Shown here piece by piece: positions 1 through 11,143 of a stretch of 64,000 nucleotides of DNA. The notes below the pieces were generated by a model that saw nothing but the letters and a program-made list of their open reading frames with translations, was not told the DNA's origin and ran no database searches. The stretch lies in contig NC_033626.1 of NCBI RefSeq assembly GCF_001540865.1, forward strand, positions 14,513,422 through 14,577,421. The letters are read 5' to 3'. Numbering within the stretch: position 1 is the first letter of the stretch; each line of letters opens with the position of its first letter. This stretch comes from Ananas comosus. Taxonomy: Eukaryota > Streptophyta > Magnoliopsida > Poales > Bromeliaceae. The translations under genes and the position numbers were made by a program.

Positions 1-666
1 GTGGTAGGGCTCAGAGCACATGCTACTTCTACGAAGCTTCGTAAGTTAGTTTGTGTCAAAAATTCTCAATTCCTAAATAATTATACTATACTAGTCCCTT
101 TCCTTGTTTGCGCAATTGCGCTTTGCCTCCCGTTCTAATATCTTTTCTCTTCCCGTTAGACGGAACACGAGTTGGGGTCGGATGATGTTATTAACGAAGT
201 TATTTTTATCGTACATAAAATATAAGTTTTGAATTAATATTAACTGGATTCAATATGTCTATCGAAAAGCCATTTTCAAGGATGTTTCTCGCTATCAACA
301 TAACATCTGACTTTTGTTAATAACAGGACTACTATTCTACAAACTCGAGAAGACAGAAAGTTAACGAAGCAACCTCATTCACCACGAAGCTTCATACGAT
401 TCCGATCTCCAAATCTCATAGTCCAGCAAACTAAACCGGCATTTTCACCATTCGCGTCGGCAAATAGCGAATGAACTTCATCGTGCGTCTCTATCCGTTG
501 CACCTACCTGGAACCTGGAAAGTAGCGCGGTTTCCTGAGATTATTAAAACATTTGGTACGTAATATTGCTATTTGAAGATATTATGTCCTGCGAGTGGAA
601 AAAATCAACACCGAAAATATCAAAATTCTCCTTTAAGAATGGGTTTTACTGTTGCTCTCTAATGCA

Positions 667-1145
667 GGCCCAGCACAGAAGCCTAGAGAAGACTAGTACG
701 AGGCCCAAATGCGTAAAATTTTTAGCCCATGATTCGACGATGACAAGTTCTCGGAATGGGCCCAAGGCAAGCCAAAAGTGTGCTTCCGACAGAAAAAAAG
801 GGCCCACAGCCTACCAAAGTCTATATGATGCGAGGCGGCCCAAATAAAGGCCCGCAAGTCTCCTCGTAAATCCAAGCTCGGCCTATTAGGAGGAATAGAG
901 CATGAGCAACGGCCCAAAGAAGGGGGCAACTGTGAAAAACAGCGTGTGATTTTATCTATTTTTAATTTTATTTATTTATTTGTTTTTAAATTATTATTAT
1001 TATTATTTTGTGTTGAAGGTTCGTGATTTTCTCAACAGCATTTTGGAAAGGGTGGGGGAGGGGGGATAATATTATCTCTCTCTTCTGGGCCCCAAATCAA
1101 GAAGAAAGTGTGGCAGCATCTTTTGACTGTGGCGACTATATAAAG
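667..1145 (+). promoter_or_regulatory. Promoter-like cluster of site II (GGCCCA) motifs with TATA box, no gene identified
   Basis: GGCCCA occurs in the same orientation at 667, 702, 759, 801, 837 and 911, and TGGGCC at 1086. A good TATA-like motif, TATATAAAG, follows at 1137-1145. In plants GGCCCA/TGGGCC are site II elements bound by TCP factors in promoters of ribosomal-protein, snoRNA and other growth-related genes. No convincing coding sequence starts in the next kilobase, so the transcript, if any, is unknown. The motif positions are seen; the promoter role is inferred. Confidence 0.35.
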
Positions 1146-2699
1146 AGGCTTAAAAATGCTGCATAGCTGGACGGAGAGGGTTCCAGAATCTTAAGATGGT
1201 ATATGGTGGGGAAGTGGAGTGGGCAGTATCTGGGGAAAGCTTAATTCTGAGGTTTTGGTCGGTACCTTTCTTAATTTCCGCTCCTAACTGTTTATACTTA
1301 GAGTAGCCAATTAATGATGGTATGGTATGGTATGGTATGGTATGATATGTTCGTCTTTTCCACATGCCATGCTTCGCATAAAAGGCGCACTGATACTGAT
1401 GATGTTGTTGCGAATATATTGAAGGCAATACTTTAGATCCCCTGCCAAGTCTTATCTATGGGTTGCTTATGCGTTGTACTCGTACAGTATCTTGGATTGC
1501 ATATACAAATCAACGGAATAATCTTTGTACTACATGTTTCAATGTATAAATAATCAACGTATTTGGACGGCAAATTAAGGGATAGTACAACATATACGTA
1601 AATCCCAATTGATGGAAAATGCGGTACAGCTGATCCGAAACTAGCTAGTCATTTAATTAGCGACACTAGCATTTACTCTTTAGTTTACTCCTTCGCAAAG
1701 GTTGTAGATTTTGATGGAGCTTAATGCGGTAAGATCTAGTAATTAATAATGAAAGGAATATTTGGCTTTTGCAGAAGAAAAAAGAAAGAACAAGAGAATG
1801 AAGAAACCAATTTTATTGACATTGACACACCACCAACCAACCCGTCCAATGAGAACACTGCAATTCAGTGGCCTTGTGTTCTTCCACGTCAACTTCAACA
1901 CCTGGACCTCTTTCTAACAGAAAAAAAAAAAAAACGACAATTTCTGGGGCAATCTCTGATAAGGAACTCGCGTAACTCTTTTGAGTTACTACTTATCATC
2001 ATATACATTCGATGGTAGTCTATGGATTCACATCGGAACTCATGCATCTGAAGCACTGGTGGTCCAAATGATCCAGCCAATGTACACTAGTGTTGCCGCT
2101 GTACAAGTATGCCTGCTTAGAATTGTTAACTCACCGACGTCCCACCTCGACAGCGAGACCCGCATCATCATCATCCTTTCTACTGTATTAAAATTCTAAT
2201 CCGGCCGGTGACCTAATTGACGACGGTGAATCCTCTATTATCTCACCGTGGGGTGCCACCCTTTTGCATATTTTTCCATGCCGCCCTTGGCAGTCCACTG
2301 TTAACAGCAGTGCGTTGAAGCGTAGTTTGCACCTCAATAAAATTTGCAACATGCAAATCACTCAAAAGTCGTTCAATCTTTGGCCCGATTGATTATCTAG
2401 AACAAATTAAAGCAGGTTTTGGACTTAATTCGAGCCCCCACTGATCATTGTCCATCACAAATGTGGGTGGTAGTTAGGAGTCACACCACTTCGAGGGATG
2501 AGAATTTGCATTTTTCCTCTTGGAAACTTCAAAGGATGAGAACTTGCATTTTTTCTCTCTTCAAGAGACTAGGGCCGGTCTCCTTCAAGTATCAAGCTTG
2601 ATCATATATGGGAGTTTTCATTTGTGGATCACGCCCCTAATAAAATATGAGATACACTAATATATCTTTTTAAGAAAATGAAAGTTCTAAGATTTAAAT

Positions 2700-2920
2700 T
2701 GATATTGAGATCTTTCTAACGCTATTAAATAAAATGGAATTGGGGTAAAAACATATAGGGATATGTTTCTGCGTTCTCTAGCGGGACCGTAGAAAATATA
2801 TCTAACCGACTTATCGTGATATGTGGAACGCAATATTACTTACGGAAACAAATATGATATTTTTCCATCGTTCTTTCTTATCGTACATAACGCAATCTTT
2901 TCACAATCCCAAACGAAGCC
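2700..2920 (-). mobile_element. Decayed DNA-transposon/MITE copy, same family as 27055-27291
   Basis: Read on the minus strand this segment matches 27055-27291 over most of its length: it starts with the motif GGCTTCGTTTGGGATTG, then has shared blocks around the TGCGTT, acgGTCC/GATTCGACC and ATAGGGATATG segments, and ends near GATATTGAGATC. The 27 kb copy keeps related terminal inverted repeats; here the second terminus has been lost. No coding capacity. Confidence 0.5.
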
Positions 2921-3383
2921 TAAATGAAACGTAAAACCTACTTTTCTAGGGAAAAAGAAGAAGTTGAAATACCAACCTCCGACGACAGTAAATTTTATTT
3001 CTTTATACGTTTTGATTCACCGATCAACTGATCAACTGGCTAGCCAAACAGCCCAACAATAGACCGTCAGATCTATTAGATCTATTAGAAATGCAATGTT
3101 GAGTTGTCTCAATTGAGGAATTGCCATAATAATTCAAAGAATTAAATAGTATAGATTATGCGTCACTTTTCTATATTCTTATTTTTTTTAAAATGGAGAA
3201 ATGCTAAGTTTACACTTGAAAATAAAATTGTAAAATTACAATCCTTAATCCAAATTATAGCCATCCTTTTTAAAATTTACATTTACTGTAAAATTTTAGC
3301 CTTAAAATAATAATAATGAAATAAAAAATAAAAATTGACCATCAAATGATGGTGCTACAAAATTACAATTTTCAATATTTTTT

Positions 3384-3542
3384 ATTTTTTTTTAGAGAAA
3401 GATAATATGCTATCTGTTTCGTTTATTTCATTTAAAAATAAATTTAGCTTAAAATATGAATCAATTAGAATTCAAACTTGAATCTCAGGTACTAAATTAT
3501 CAACTACCAAATTTTTTTGCCACTTGCGCTAGAGACAGTCGG
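3384..3542 (-). mobile_element. SINE-like retroelement copy 1
   Basis: Reverse-strand copy of the window's SINE-like family. The minus strand reads from a GACTGTCTCTAG head through an A-box-like GCAAGTGG segment and a degenerate B-box region to a 3' tail seen here as a T-rich stretch (3384-3393). Flanks CAATATTTTTT (3373-3383) and CAACATTTTTT (3543-3553) look like an 11 bp target-site duplication with one mismatch. Confidence 0.6.
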
Positions 3543-3549
3543 CAACATT

Positions 3550-3653
3550 TTTTTCGTTTCGTGTTCACATTTAGTTAGTTACCTGATTATCACAACGCGT
3601 CTTTTTCGTTTCGTGTTCACATTTAGTTAGTTACCTGATTATCACAACGCGTC
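3550..3653. repeat. Perfect 52 bp tandem duplication
   Basis: Two head-to-tail units, 3550-3601 and 3602-3653, are identical by eye (each runs from TTTTTCGTTTCG to ACAACGCGTC). The repeat directly abuts the right flank of SINE copy 1. No coding role is apparent. Confidence 0.9.
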
Positions 3654-3869
3654 ATTCGTCGTACCTGTTTACCGTTGGTGGTGCAGAGAAAAGCCAGACA
3701 TGTGGCCTGATTCTTGATCAAAATTACACGAGCGCCACTTACCGGCGACAATATTTTGGTCCCCGTTCAGTGTCGCCCTGCGTTCACACCTCAGTCTGCA
3801 TAGTGCCGTTGCGAATTCTATCACTACATCTTTTTGTATTTTACCTCCCATTTTATTTTTTTTTATTTT

Positions 3870-4760
3870 TTTTTCTTCTCCAATTTTTAAGTGCCATAAA
3901 TTCATCAAAAAAACAACGGTAAATTTCTTCAATACCCTTCTAAATAGCTCTAATTTTATGAATACCTTTTAAAATTTAAAAATTTCATATTAATCATCCA
4001 AAAGTATGAAAAATTTTAAAAATACCCTCAGAGTTAGCATTCCATCATATTTAGATATAAAAGCTTCAAAATACCACCTTTACTCATTCTTATCATGACA
4101 AACCTCACAAAATTATTGAATATATGGAGTGCCCCTCAATTACAACCCATTGTGAAATATATAACCCCCTAAATTTAACTTTTTGATTAAAGTCTTCTTA
4201 AATTTTGTTTTCTTAAAATTGAATAATTTTTTAGTATTAAATTAGAGATTTTATCTAATCCATTAATGATTCAATTAAATTTAATAATTTTACTAACTTC
4301 ATAGTACATAAAACTAAAAAAGTTTAAGGATAAAATCGCAATGTGGAGATAGTCCATATGTATTATATATCTTAAAAAAATTAAAAGCTAAATGAAGTTT
4401 CTATTGAAAAATAAATAAATAATAAGACTTCAAAGATTTACTTAAATGGCCTGTAGTTGAATAGCTTTAGTATAATTATTGATAAATAATAGTGAATAAG
4501 GTTTGATTTTTAAATAAATAGTGAACAAAAATTAAGGAAAAATAGTAATTTCATATCCTGAAGTAAAATAAAGAATATGCTGAGTTGACGGGTGTTAGCA
4601 AAAGCTAACAGTAAGGGCAGGTATGAAAGAAATATTATATTTAGAGGGGTATTTGTGTAATTTTAAAAATTCGGAGAGTATTTATGATATTTTATAACTT
4701 TGTGAGGGTATAAACGAAATTAATCGAAAGGTCAAATTTATGATCACTTACCATTATAGT
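3870..4760. repeat. AT-rich block with inverted-repeat-like ends, possible decayed MITE
   Basis: The left part carries repeated 'aatacccttc / aataccctcag' phrases (3936-4030). The right part carries their reverse complements, 'gaggggtattt' and 'gagagtattt' (about 4646-4690). This pattern of long, degenerate terminal inverted repeats is typical of Mutator-like MITEs, but I cannot define exact ends or a target-site duplication. Confidence 0.3.
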
Positions 4761-5645
4761 TACAAACTACGGTGGAACTTGTATATCATCCAAGGTACCT
4801 AAATTTGAAAGACAATAGTTAACTATTGTAATTTTGGCTCATGCTAGAGCCAGCCTTGCCAATGGAGGGACTGTGCACGCATGACCAGCAAAAGGCGTGG
4901 CCAGAGTTGGGCCACATCTTGCCGCTTTGATTGTCCGGCATATAATTTTAGTTTGTTTTATTTTTCATATATAAATTTAAGTTATTTAAAATTTGAATCA
5001 ATTTTGAATTTAAAAATTAAATTTTAATTGCTAAATAAATAGCAACATATTTGCTTTAAAAGGTACAATTAGATATGTAAAAAATTAAATTTAAATAAAA
5101 ATAATAAAAATAATTGACCAGTAATTTATTTTCGGCGGGGACCAGCGCAGTACGACGGAGTCCAGTTTATACAGGGGACCGTGCCCAGCCGCGCTTGCTA
5201 GGCCTGGAATGAGGCCTGGCGCGGATCCGGAGTTGTACAATTTATCGAAGTTAATAACAATCAATGTTATTCAATGGTTGCTCAATCACATGGTCGATGT
5301 CGTGCATTGCTCCTATGTAAGTAAATGAGTTGAACTCGACCATAAATGGGGAAGTGAAATCGGTCAATTTACATGAATGAATAGTTCAATTCCTTTCTTA
5401 TTCATGTAATTTATGCCCACCAATTAAGGAAACACAATCATTTAGGCATAATTGCGAAATCCGGTTCTAAGATGGTGATGTGTTCGAGAAGACTCATCCC
5501 CAGTCTTTGTGCGATCCGCTCCTTGCTTCGCGGGCACTTCTTCTCGCTCGTTGGTGGACGGGTTAAAAACCAGGCTTTGCTTGCCTTTTCTCTTTACTCG
5601 AGCACAGGATCTTTGTCTTTTTACCCCTATTTTTTTTGGCTTACT

Positions 5646-5664
5646 AAACCCTAAACTAGGGTTT
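5646..5664. promoter_or_regulatory. Palindromic pair of telo-box motifs
   Basis: AAACCCTA (5646-5653), a 3 bp spacer, then its exact reverse complement TAGGGTTT (5657-5664). Single telo-boxes are known plant promoter elements that bind Telobox/TRB proteins and are linked to Polycomb recruitment. This pair lies about 0.9 kb upstream of the GALS start codon. Function is inferred from the motif only. Confidence 0.4.
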
Positions 5665-6587
5665 TAATATTTTTATATACAAAGAAGCAGCATGATTAAT
5701 TTTTTAACAAATTACAGTGCACTTTAATCAGGATGCGCACTGGGGGGAACACGCGCTTTTCACACGAAAAGGAATGGAAAAGCGCAGCAACGGAACATCC
5801 CCTGCTTTTGATAGCATGATAACTTGTGTGCTGTGCGGGCTACAGGTGTAAGCCTTGGAGGACGATGACGGAGCAAAGTGAGAGGAAACGGGAGAGGTGA
5901 AGCGTTACCACAGACGCTGCTCTGTTAGATGTGACTCGAAATCTACTATCGATTCAGATTCGGATTTACGACTCGCCGACAGCTTCGCAGTGCGACCAGA
6001 AAAAAAAATTATGGAGAAAAAATGAATATCTGTGGTGGGTACGGATCGGATCCGAAACCCGTTATGAGTTTTCCTTTTCGTTTATCGTTTATGCTCTAGA
6101 GGCGAGTGATCGTGGTTGGTTGTAACCTGAAGAACTTTGTATTCCCTTTTTCGTTCCATAGTGAAGATCTCTCCTTCCTCGCCCGTGGTTTTTCCCTGCA
6201 AAGGATTTTCCACGTAAATCTGTATCTCTTTATTTTTCTGCTTGTGGTTTGATTGTTTTTGTGTTCGTCATTTCGTTTCCGTTTGTGCGTTTGTCGTAAC
6301 ATGCTCCATATATACTCTCTGTTCCGTAATTATCCGGTCGTAATAACTCGATCGTCACCCCCGGCCCCAGCCCCAGTCCCAGTATTGCTATTCCCTCTGG
6401 AATAAACCAGAGGTATTCGTTTTCTCTCCCATTCTCTCATATTCTCTCTCTAGACCCCATCTCCTCTTCTCGGCAACCACATCACGGGAATCTGCAGTAC
6501 CTAGTACCCACAAAACCATATAATATTTTTTAGGAGCAGGTAATCATCAATCTGAAAGGAATTGGGAAGGAGAAGAAGAGGAAGAGC

Positions 6588-7029
6588 ATGAAACCTCCCA
6601 GTGTGAGAAAAGATGGTGGTGGCGGTGGTGGTGGTGGCGGCGGTGGTGGTGGTGGTGGGGGATCGGCTCCCATCATGGCCGTGTCCTGCTTTGATTTGAA
6701 GCCCTTCATCGCCACCCTCGCCGTGCTAACCTTGGTGATGGCCCTCTGGCAACTTCAGCCCTACGAGTCCTTCCTCTCCTCTCGCTACTCCTCCCCGTCT
6801 TGTCCCCTCCCAAGCTCCAATCTTTCTACCGCCAACTCCACCACCCATCTCCCAAGCCAGAGGCTTTCTTCTTCTTCCTCCTCCTCCTCCTCCTCCTCCT
6901 TTTCCCCTTCTAATTCCACCACCACCACAACCCCAGCCAAAACCCCAACGCCAGCCCAACTCCCGCAGCACAAGCTCTCTCTTTCCCTCCCCTTACTCTC
7001 CGTTTCCCCCACGCCCAATTCCACTACAA

Positions 7030-7071
<42 letters not shown>

Positions 7072-9483
7072 CAACAGCAGCAGCAACAACAACAACTAGT
7101 GCAGCGAGACCAGCCATCGCATCGGACCCCAACAAGCGCCTTTTCCGGCCCTACGGGAGCGCCGCGGCGCTGTTCGTGCAGATGGGCGCCTACCGCGGCG
7201 GCCCGCCGACCTTCGCCGTCGTGGGCCTCGCCTCCAAGCCCGCCCACGTCTTCGGCAGCCCCTACTTCAAGTGCGAGTGGGTCCCCAACCCCGACCCCGA
7301 CCCCAACCTGGCCGACCGCTCCCCTCCTCCCCCTCCCGTCCGCACCAAGGCCTACAAGATCCTCCCCGACTGGGGCTACGGCCGCGTCTACACCGTCGTC
7401 GTCGTCAACTGCACCTTCCCCTCCAACCCCAACGCCCGCAACAGCGGGGGCAAACTCCTCCTCCACGCCTACTACTCCACCTCCTCCCGGAGGTACGAAA
7501 AGTTCGTAGCTTTGGAAGAAGCCCCCGGGGCTTACGACGAGGCCCGCTTCAGCCCTCCCTTCAAGTACGAGTATCTGTACTGCGGCTCCTCTCTCTACGG
7601 CAGCTTGAGCGCCAGCAGGGTGAGGGAGTGGATGGCCTACCACGCCCACTTCTTCGGGCCCAACTCCCACTTCGTCTTCCACGACGCCGGCGGGGTCGAC
7701 CCGGCCGTGCGGGCGGTGCTGGAGCCCTGGGTGAAGGCCGGGTGGGCGACGGTTGAGGACATACGGGCGCAGGCGGAGTACGACGGCTATTACTACAATC
7801 AGTTCCTGGTGGTGAACGACTGCTTGCATCGGTATCGGCACGCCGCAAATTGGACCTTCTTCTTTGATGTGGACGAGTATCTGTATCTGCCGAACGGTCA
7901 GACGCTTCAGTCGGTCTTGGGAAAGCTATCGCGTTATACGCAGTTCACCATCGAGCAGAATCCCATGTCGAGCAAGCTCTGCACGATGGACCCCAAGAAG
8001 GACTACTCCAGGTGAGATACTCTCTCTTTAACCAATTTAAGGTTGTTTCTTTGTTTAACAGGACTGGTTATAGCTAGGATTACCAGCTGGCGATTTTATA
8101 TGGCGTCAACAGAGAGATGATAGACAGTGCCGTCAATTTGAGATCCTTATGAAATTTTTTTTTTTCTTTTTTCCCCAACTGCGAGCATTCCGAAATTTCC
8201 AACAATTGCGTGCTGAAAGAAAAGAGAAAGAGAGATAAAGCATTTTTTGGTAAAATCTGCATTGCATTTCTTTCACGATCATATCCTTTTTCATCTTAGA
8301 CGGGCATTTGGTTTTCTGAACATTCTAGAGCAATCAACTATCGAGATTACAATCTATTTCGGAGTAATATTTATACCAAGTCGTAGCAGGCAGAGTTCCA
8401 CATTTAAAGTTTTGTGCCATCTGTTCTATCTGTTCTTTGTGGAGTCACAAATATTCTTTGTGGTGTGGTTGGTGTAGTGTCCCTAGTACATTTTCTTGGT
8501 TGTCTATTGTAACTTTTTATCTGAAACATGAAGGGTTGGCGTAACAGCATTTGATATGTCGAGTTCTGTTAGTCTGGTTTTGTGCAAGAAAAAGTGATAA
8601 ATTTGTATTTGATTCCGCAAGTAGCAAAAAAGAAAATGTGCACGCAAAATGAAAAGGTGCATATGATGAAGTTTCGAGGGATCGAGTTGATTCAGTTCTA
8701 GTATTCTCCAATCCAAATGTTTGGTTGTAGTTGTGTCTGGCAACCATTTTGTAATTTCTTTTTTGTTGAGTTGTGCAACTTATGATAGAGATTTGGCAAG
8801 TACTGTGAATTTGACCGCGAAGTACTAGAACCTCCACAAAAATTAGTAAAATGAGCCTTCTTTGATCCAATTCTGCACTAGCTAGGCAAAGCATATTTTC
8901 CATCCAACTATGTCCATAGCAACTTTCTCTGATTTTGATGCAGAAGTGGGTTTATGCGTATATATTTCTGTCTGCTAGAGTCAGCTTTGGATGATAGAAT
9001 ACGTAAAGAGATATGTTGTTAGCTATAAAGAGAAGGGATTGTTCCGCTCGGCTGCTAGAGCTATCACTTAGATATAGATAAGCTGGTTCCTTTTTCAATT
9101 TGGATCTTAAAGTTGTCTCTTATGTTTGGATGTACAGGGAATGGGGGTTTGAGAAGCTGGTCTTCCGTAATTCTATCACCGGAGTACGCCGAGATCGTAA
9201 GTACGCAATCCAGGCCCGGAATGCATATGCCACGGGCGTCCACATGTCGCAGAATGTATATGGGAGGACCACCCACAGGACCGAAAGCTTAATCAGATAC
9301 TATCACTATCACAACTCCATCAACATCTTAGGCGAGCCCTGCCGAGAATTTGTGCCGATTCCACCCGGCGGTAATAAGACTTGGTTCGAGGGGATGCCAT
9401 ATGTCTATGATGATAGTATGAAGCGCGTCGCAGATAAGATCAAGCTATTCGAGAAGAAAATTATCGGATCAGCTGCGACATAG
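6588..9483 (+). CDS. GALS: Galactan beta-1,4-galactosyltransferase, GT92 family (GALS type)
   Basis: Two coding exons, 6588-8011 and 9138-9483, with a GT-AG intron; they join in phase to give 589 aa. GALS enzymes are Golgi type II membrane proteins that extend beta-1,4-galactan side chains of pectic rhamnogalacturonan I using UDP-galactose. Seen here: a cytosolic tail with 16 consecutive glycines (residues 10-25), one hydrophobic anchor (about 39-55), a long Ser/Thr/Ala low-complexity stem, then the GT92 (DUF23) catalytic region with the acidic motif DVDEY at 427-431 inside a hydrophobic FFF...YLYLP context. The exon 2 segment REWGFEKLVFR continues the domain, and a conserved tail ends in EKKIIGSAAT. 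The usual family length is about 490-530 aa; the excess is the low-complexity N-terminus. A second in-frame ATG at 6675 (residue 30, MAVSCFDLKPF) could be the true start. Which GALS paralogue this is cannot be told. Exon 1 is strongly GC-rich. Confidence 0.93.
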
Positions 9484-9612
9484 TAACTGCTCCATAGCGT
9501 TATGGACAGATTCAACATTCTTTTGGGGGTGGTTTGAAGTATTGAAACTTACCTTCCCTGGTGATTATTATTACAAGGGAGCTAGCAGGAAGATGGACGA
9601 CCCCATTTGTGT

Positions 9613-9652
9613 AAAGGTAAAGGTAAAGGTGAAGGCAAAGGTAAAGGTGTGG
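9613..9652. repeat. GGTAAA-like hexanucleotide repeat in the GALS 3' region
   Basis: About six imperfect head-to-tail copies of GGTAAA/GGTGAA/GGCAAA, 130 bases after the GALS stop codon, probably within its 3' UTR. Confidence 0.7.
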
Positions 9653-10593
9653 GTGTTCTCATGTACACTCTACGGATCTCTCTAGACACATGTGATTTCT
9701 CTCACTCTCCAGGTTTATTTGGATATGTTTTTCCTGCATTTTTTTGGTTCTTTCCTTCAGACCTTCCTTTGTTCTTCTCCCATCTCTATAAATTTATTAC
9801 GAATGAATACTTTGTTGGCTCGAGCAGATTCTTCTTTTATTATCCTGTGGTACAAAAGTCCATCTGTTTGACTAAATTGGACCTCTGAGTGACTTGGACG
9901 GACCTCTGTCTAATCAAAGTATAATGAACGGGAAACCTTATAATTTTCAATACGAGCTTTGTTTTTTAACTCACCTAGCTTTGGTGGTGTCATGTGAACA
10001 AAGTGGGTGCTGCAATAATTGTGACGCTTTGAGGCCACGGGAACCTTTGCAGAGAGTGACCTATCCGGTGCAATTAGAACACAGGTTAGAATATAATATG
10101 GGACCTTTATTGGATACGTATTCCTTTTAATATGTGGTTGTGGCCTGAAGGAACCTTCTCGGCATAATCACACTTGGTGTCTTAAAATTATTATTATTAT
10201 CCAAGAAAATAAATTTATATTACAAAAGACCGGTCTAAAAACGTATATTAATATCCTCACTAATTAATATCCTTACTATGTGAATAATAGATATAAAAAA
10301 GCACGTAAAATTAGTAGGTGATAATGTAAAATTTAACCTGTTAAATATCAACTGTCAGGATTGAAACAACAACTTTATAAAATAAAAAAATCATTATTTT
10401 CTAAAATTTTATCTTATATTAGAAAACCGTACTTTTATATTTGTGGGAAAAATGAGGAAGAGGAATTGATTGTAGATTTTTAAAATCAGCTGGTTTGAGA
10501 CTCCAAGTTAAATTATTGACTTTCTTTAATTGTGCTGGCATTGATTGGCTGTTCTAGGGCAAACCCTTCCAAAATGGACATTAAAAAGTATTC

Positions 10594-10749
10594 GCCGTCT
10601 CTAGAGCAAGTGGCAAAGGGCTTGGTGGTTGGTATTTGGTACCCGAGATCCAAGTTCGAATCCTAGTTGATTCACATTTTCAGCTAAGTTTATTTTTAAA
10701 TGAAATAAACGAAGCTGGTAGCGTGCTATCTATCTCTTAAAAAGAAAAG
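10594..10749 (+). mobile_element. SINE-like retroelement copy 2
   Basis: Plus-strand copy close to the family consensus. It runs from GCCGTCTCTAGAGCAAGTGG (A-box-like) through AAGTTCGAATCCTAG (B box, matching the GTTCGAATCC core of Pol III promoters) to a 3' end in CTATCTCTTAAAAAG. A clear target-site duplication is not visible, only short A-rich similarity. Confidence 0.7.
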
Positions 10750-11042
10750 ATTTTTTGATCCTTAGATCAAGAATTATACGGTTGAGATGATTACGGTCCC
10801 CCCTAGGGTTAAGTAGTACCCCAAAGGTTGAGTGGTCCCCACAGGGTAATAGTATTAATCCAAAGATTAGAAATGATTAAATGGGCTGCATATTTAATCC
10901 TAGTTAGTGAATAAGATAAATTGATTTTTTAAACACTCTTATATTACTTGTGATGGTAGAAGGGAAGAAAAAAATCGTTAAAAATTTTTAGAGAATATTT
11001 CTATATAATTCTAATAGTTGGAGTCTTTGAAGGGCATACTTG

Positions 11043-11143
11043 NAAATAAACTTAGCTAGAAATGTGAATCAACTAGGATTCGAACTTGGGTCTCAGGTAT
11101 CAACCACCAAGCCCTTTGCCACTTGCTCTAGGGACGGTCGGTA
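11043..11143 (-). mobile_element. SINE-like retroelement copy 3, truncated at an ambiguous base
   Basis: The minus strand shows the A-box half, the B box (AAGTTCGAATCCTAG) and AAATTT-type continuation as in other copies, but the sequence stops at the N at 11043. The missing part is the segment that in other copies reads ...AAATAAACGAAGCGGGTAGC plus the A tail. The break coincides exactly with the N, suggesting a collapsed assembly gap rather than biological truncation. Confidence 0.7.

Larger units (their letters stand above)
1..6587. other. Gene-poor AT-rich flank upstream of the GALS gene
   Basis: I find no coding region with family resemblance here; the open frames are short and have no recognisable domains. 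Contents: a cluster of GGCCCA motifs and a TATA-like box (667-1145), a pentanucleotide ATGGT run near 1317-1345, a decayed transposon copy (about 2700-2920), a SINE-like copy (3384-3542), a 52 bp tandem duplication (3550-3653), and a very AT-rich block (3870-4760) whose ends resemble each other in inverted orientation. There is also a paired telo-box palindrome at 5646-5664. The last 250 bases are CT-rich and probably hold the GALS promoter and 5' UTR. Confidence 0.6.

Noticed and set aside
1150..1450. Possible snoRNA or miRNA downstream of the GGCCCA cluster
   Set aside because: TGATGA-like motifs near 1397 lack the proper box C context and paired box D, and no known miRNA sequence or clear stem was found.
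3551..3653. Tandem repeat considered as the start of a CRISPR-like array
   Set aside because: Only two directly adjoining identical units without spacers, in a plant nuclear genome.
7099..7756. Plus-strand open frames of 136 and 161 codons in other frames of GALS exon 1
   Set aside because: Pro/Ser/Arg-rich shadow frames within a frame that carries a clear GT92 domain.
6993..7841. Long open frame (282 codons) on the minus strand opposite GALS exon 1
   Set aside because: It is a by-product of high GC content and codon structure of the GALS exon; the protein is Val/Gly/Cys low complexity and has no family resemblance.
10650..10680. TTCGAATCC motif suggesting a tRNA gene
   Set aside because: It lies inside a repeated SINE-like unit; no cloverleaf with acceptor stem or anticodon arm can be drawn.
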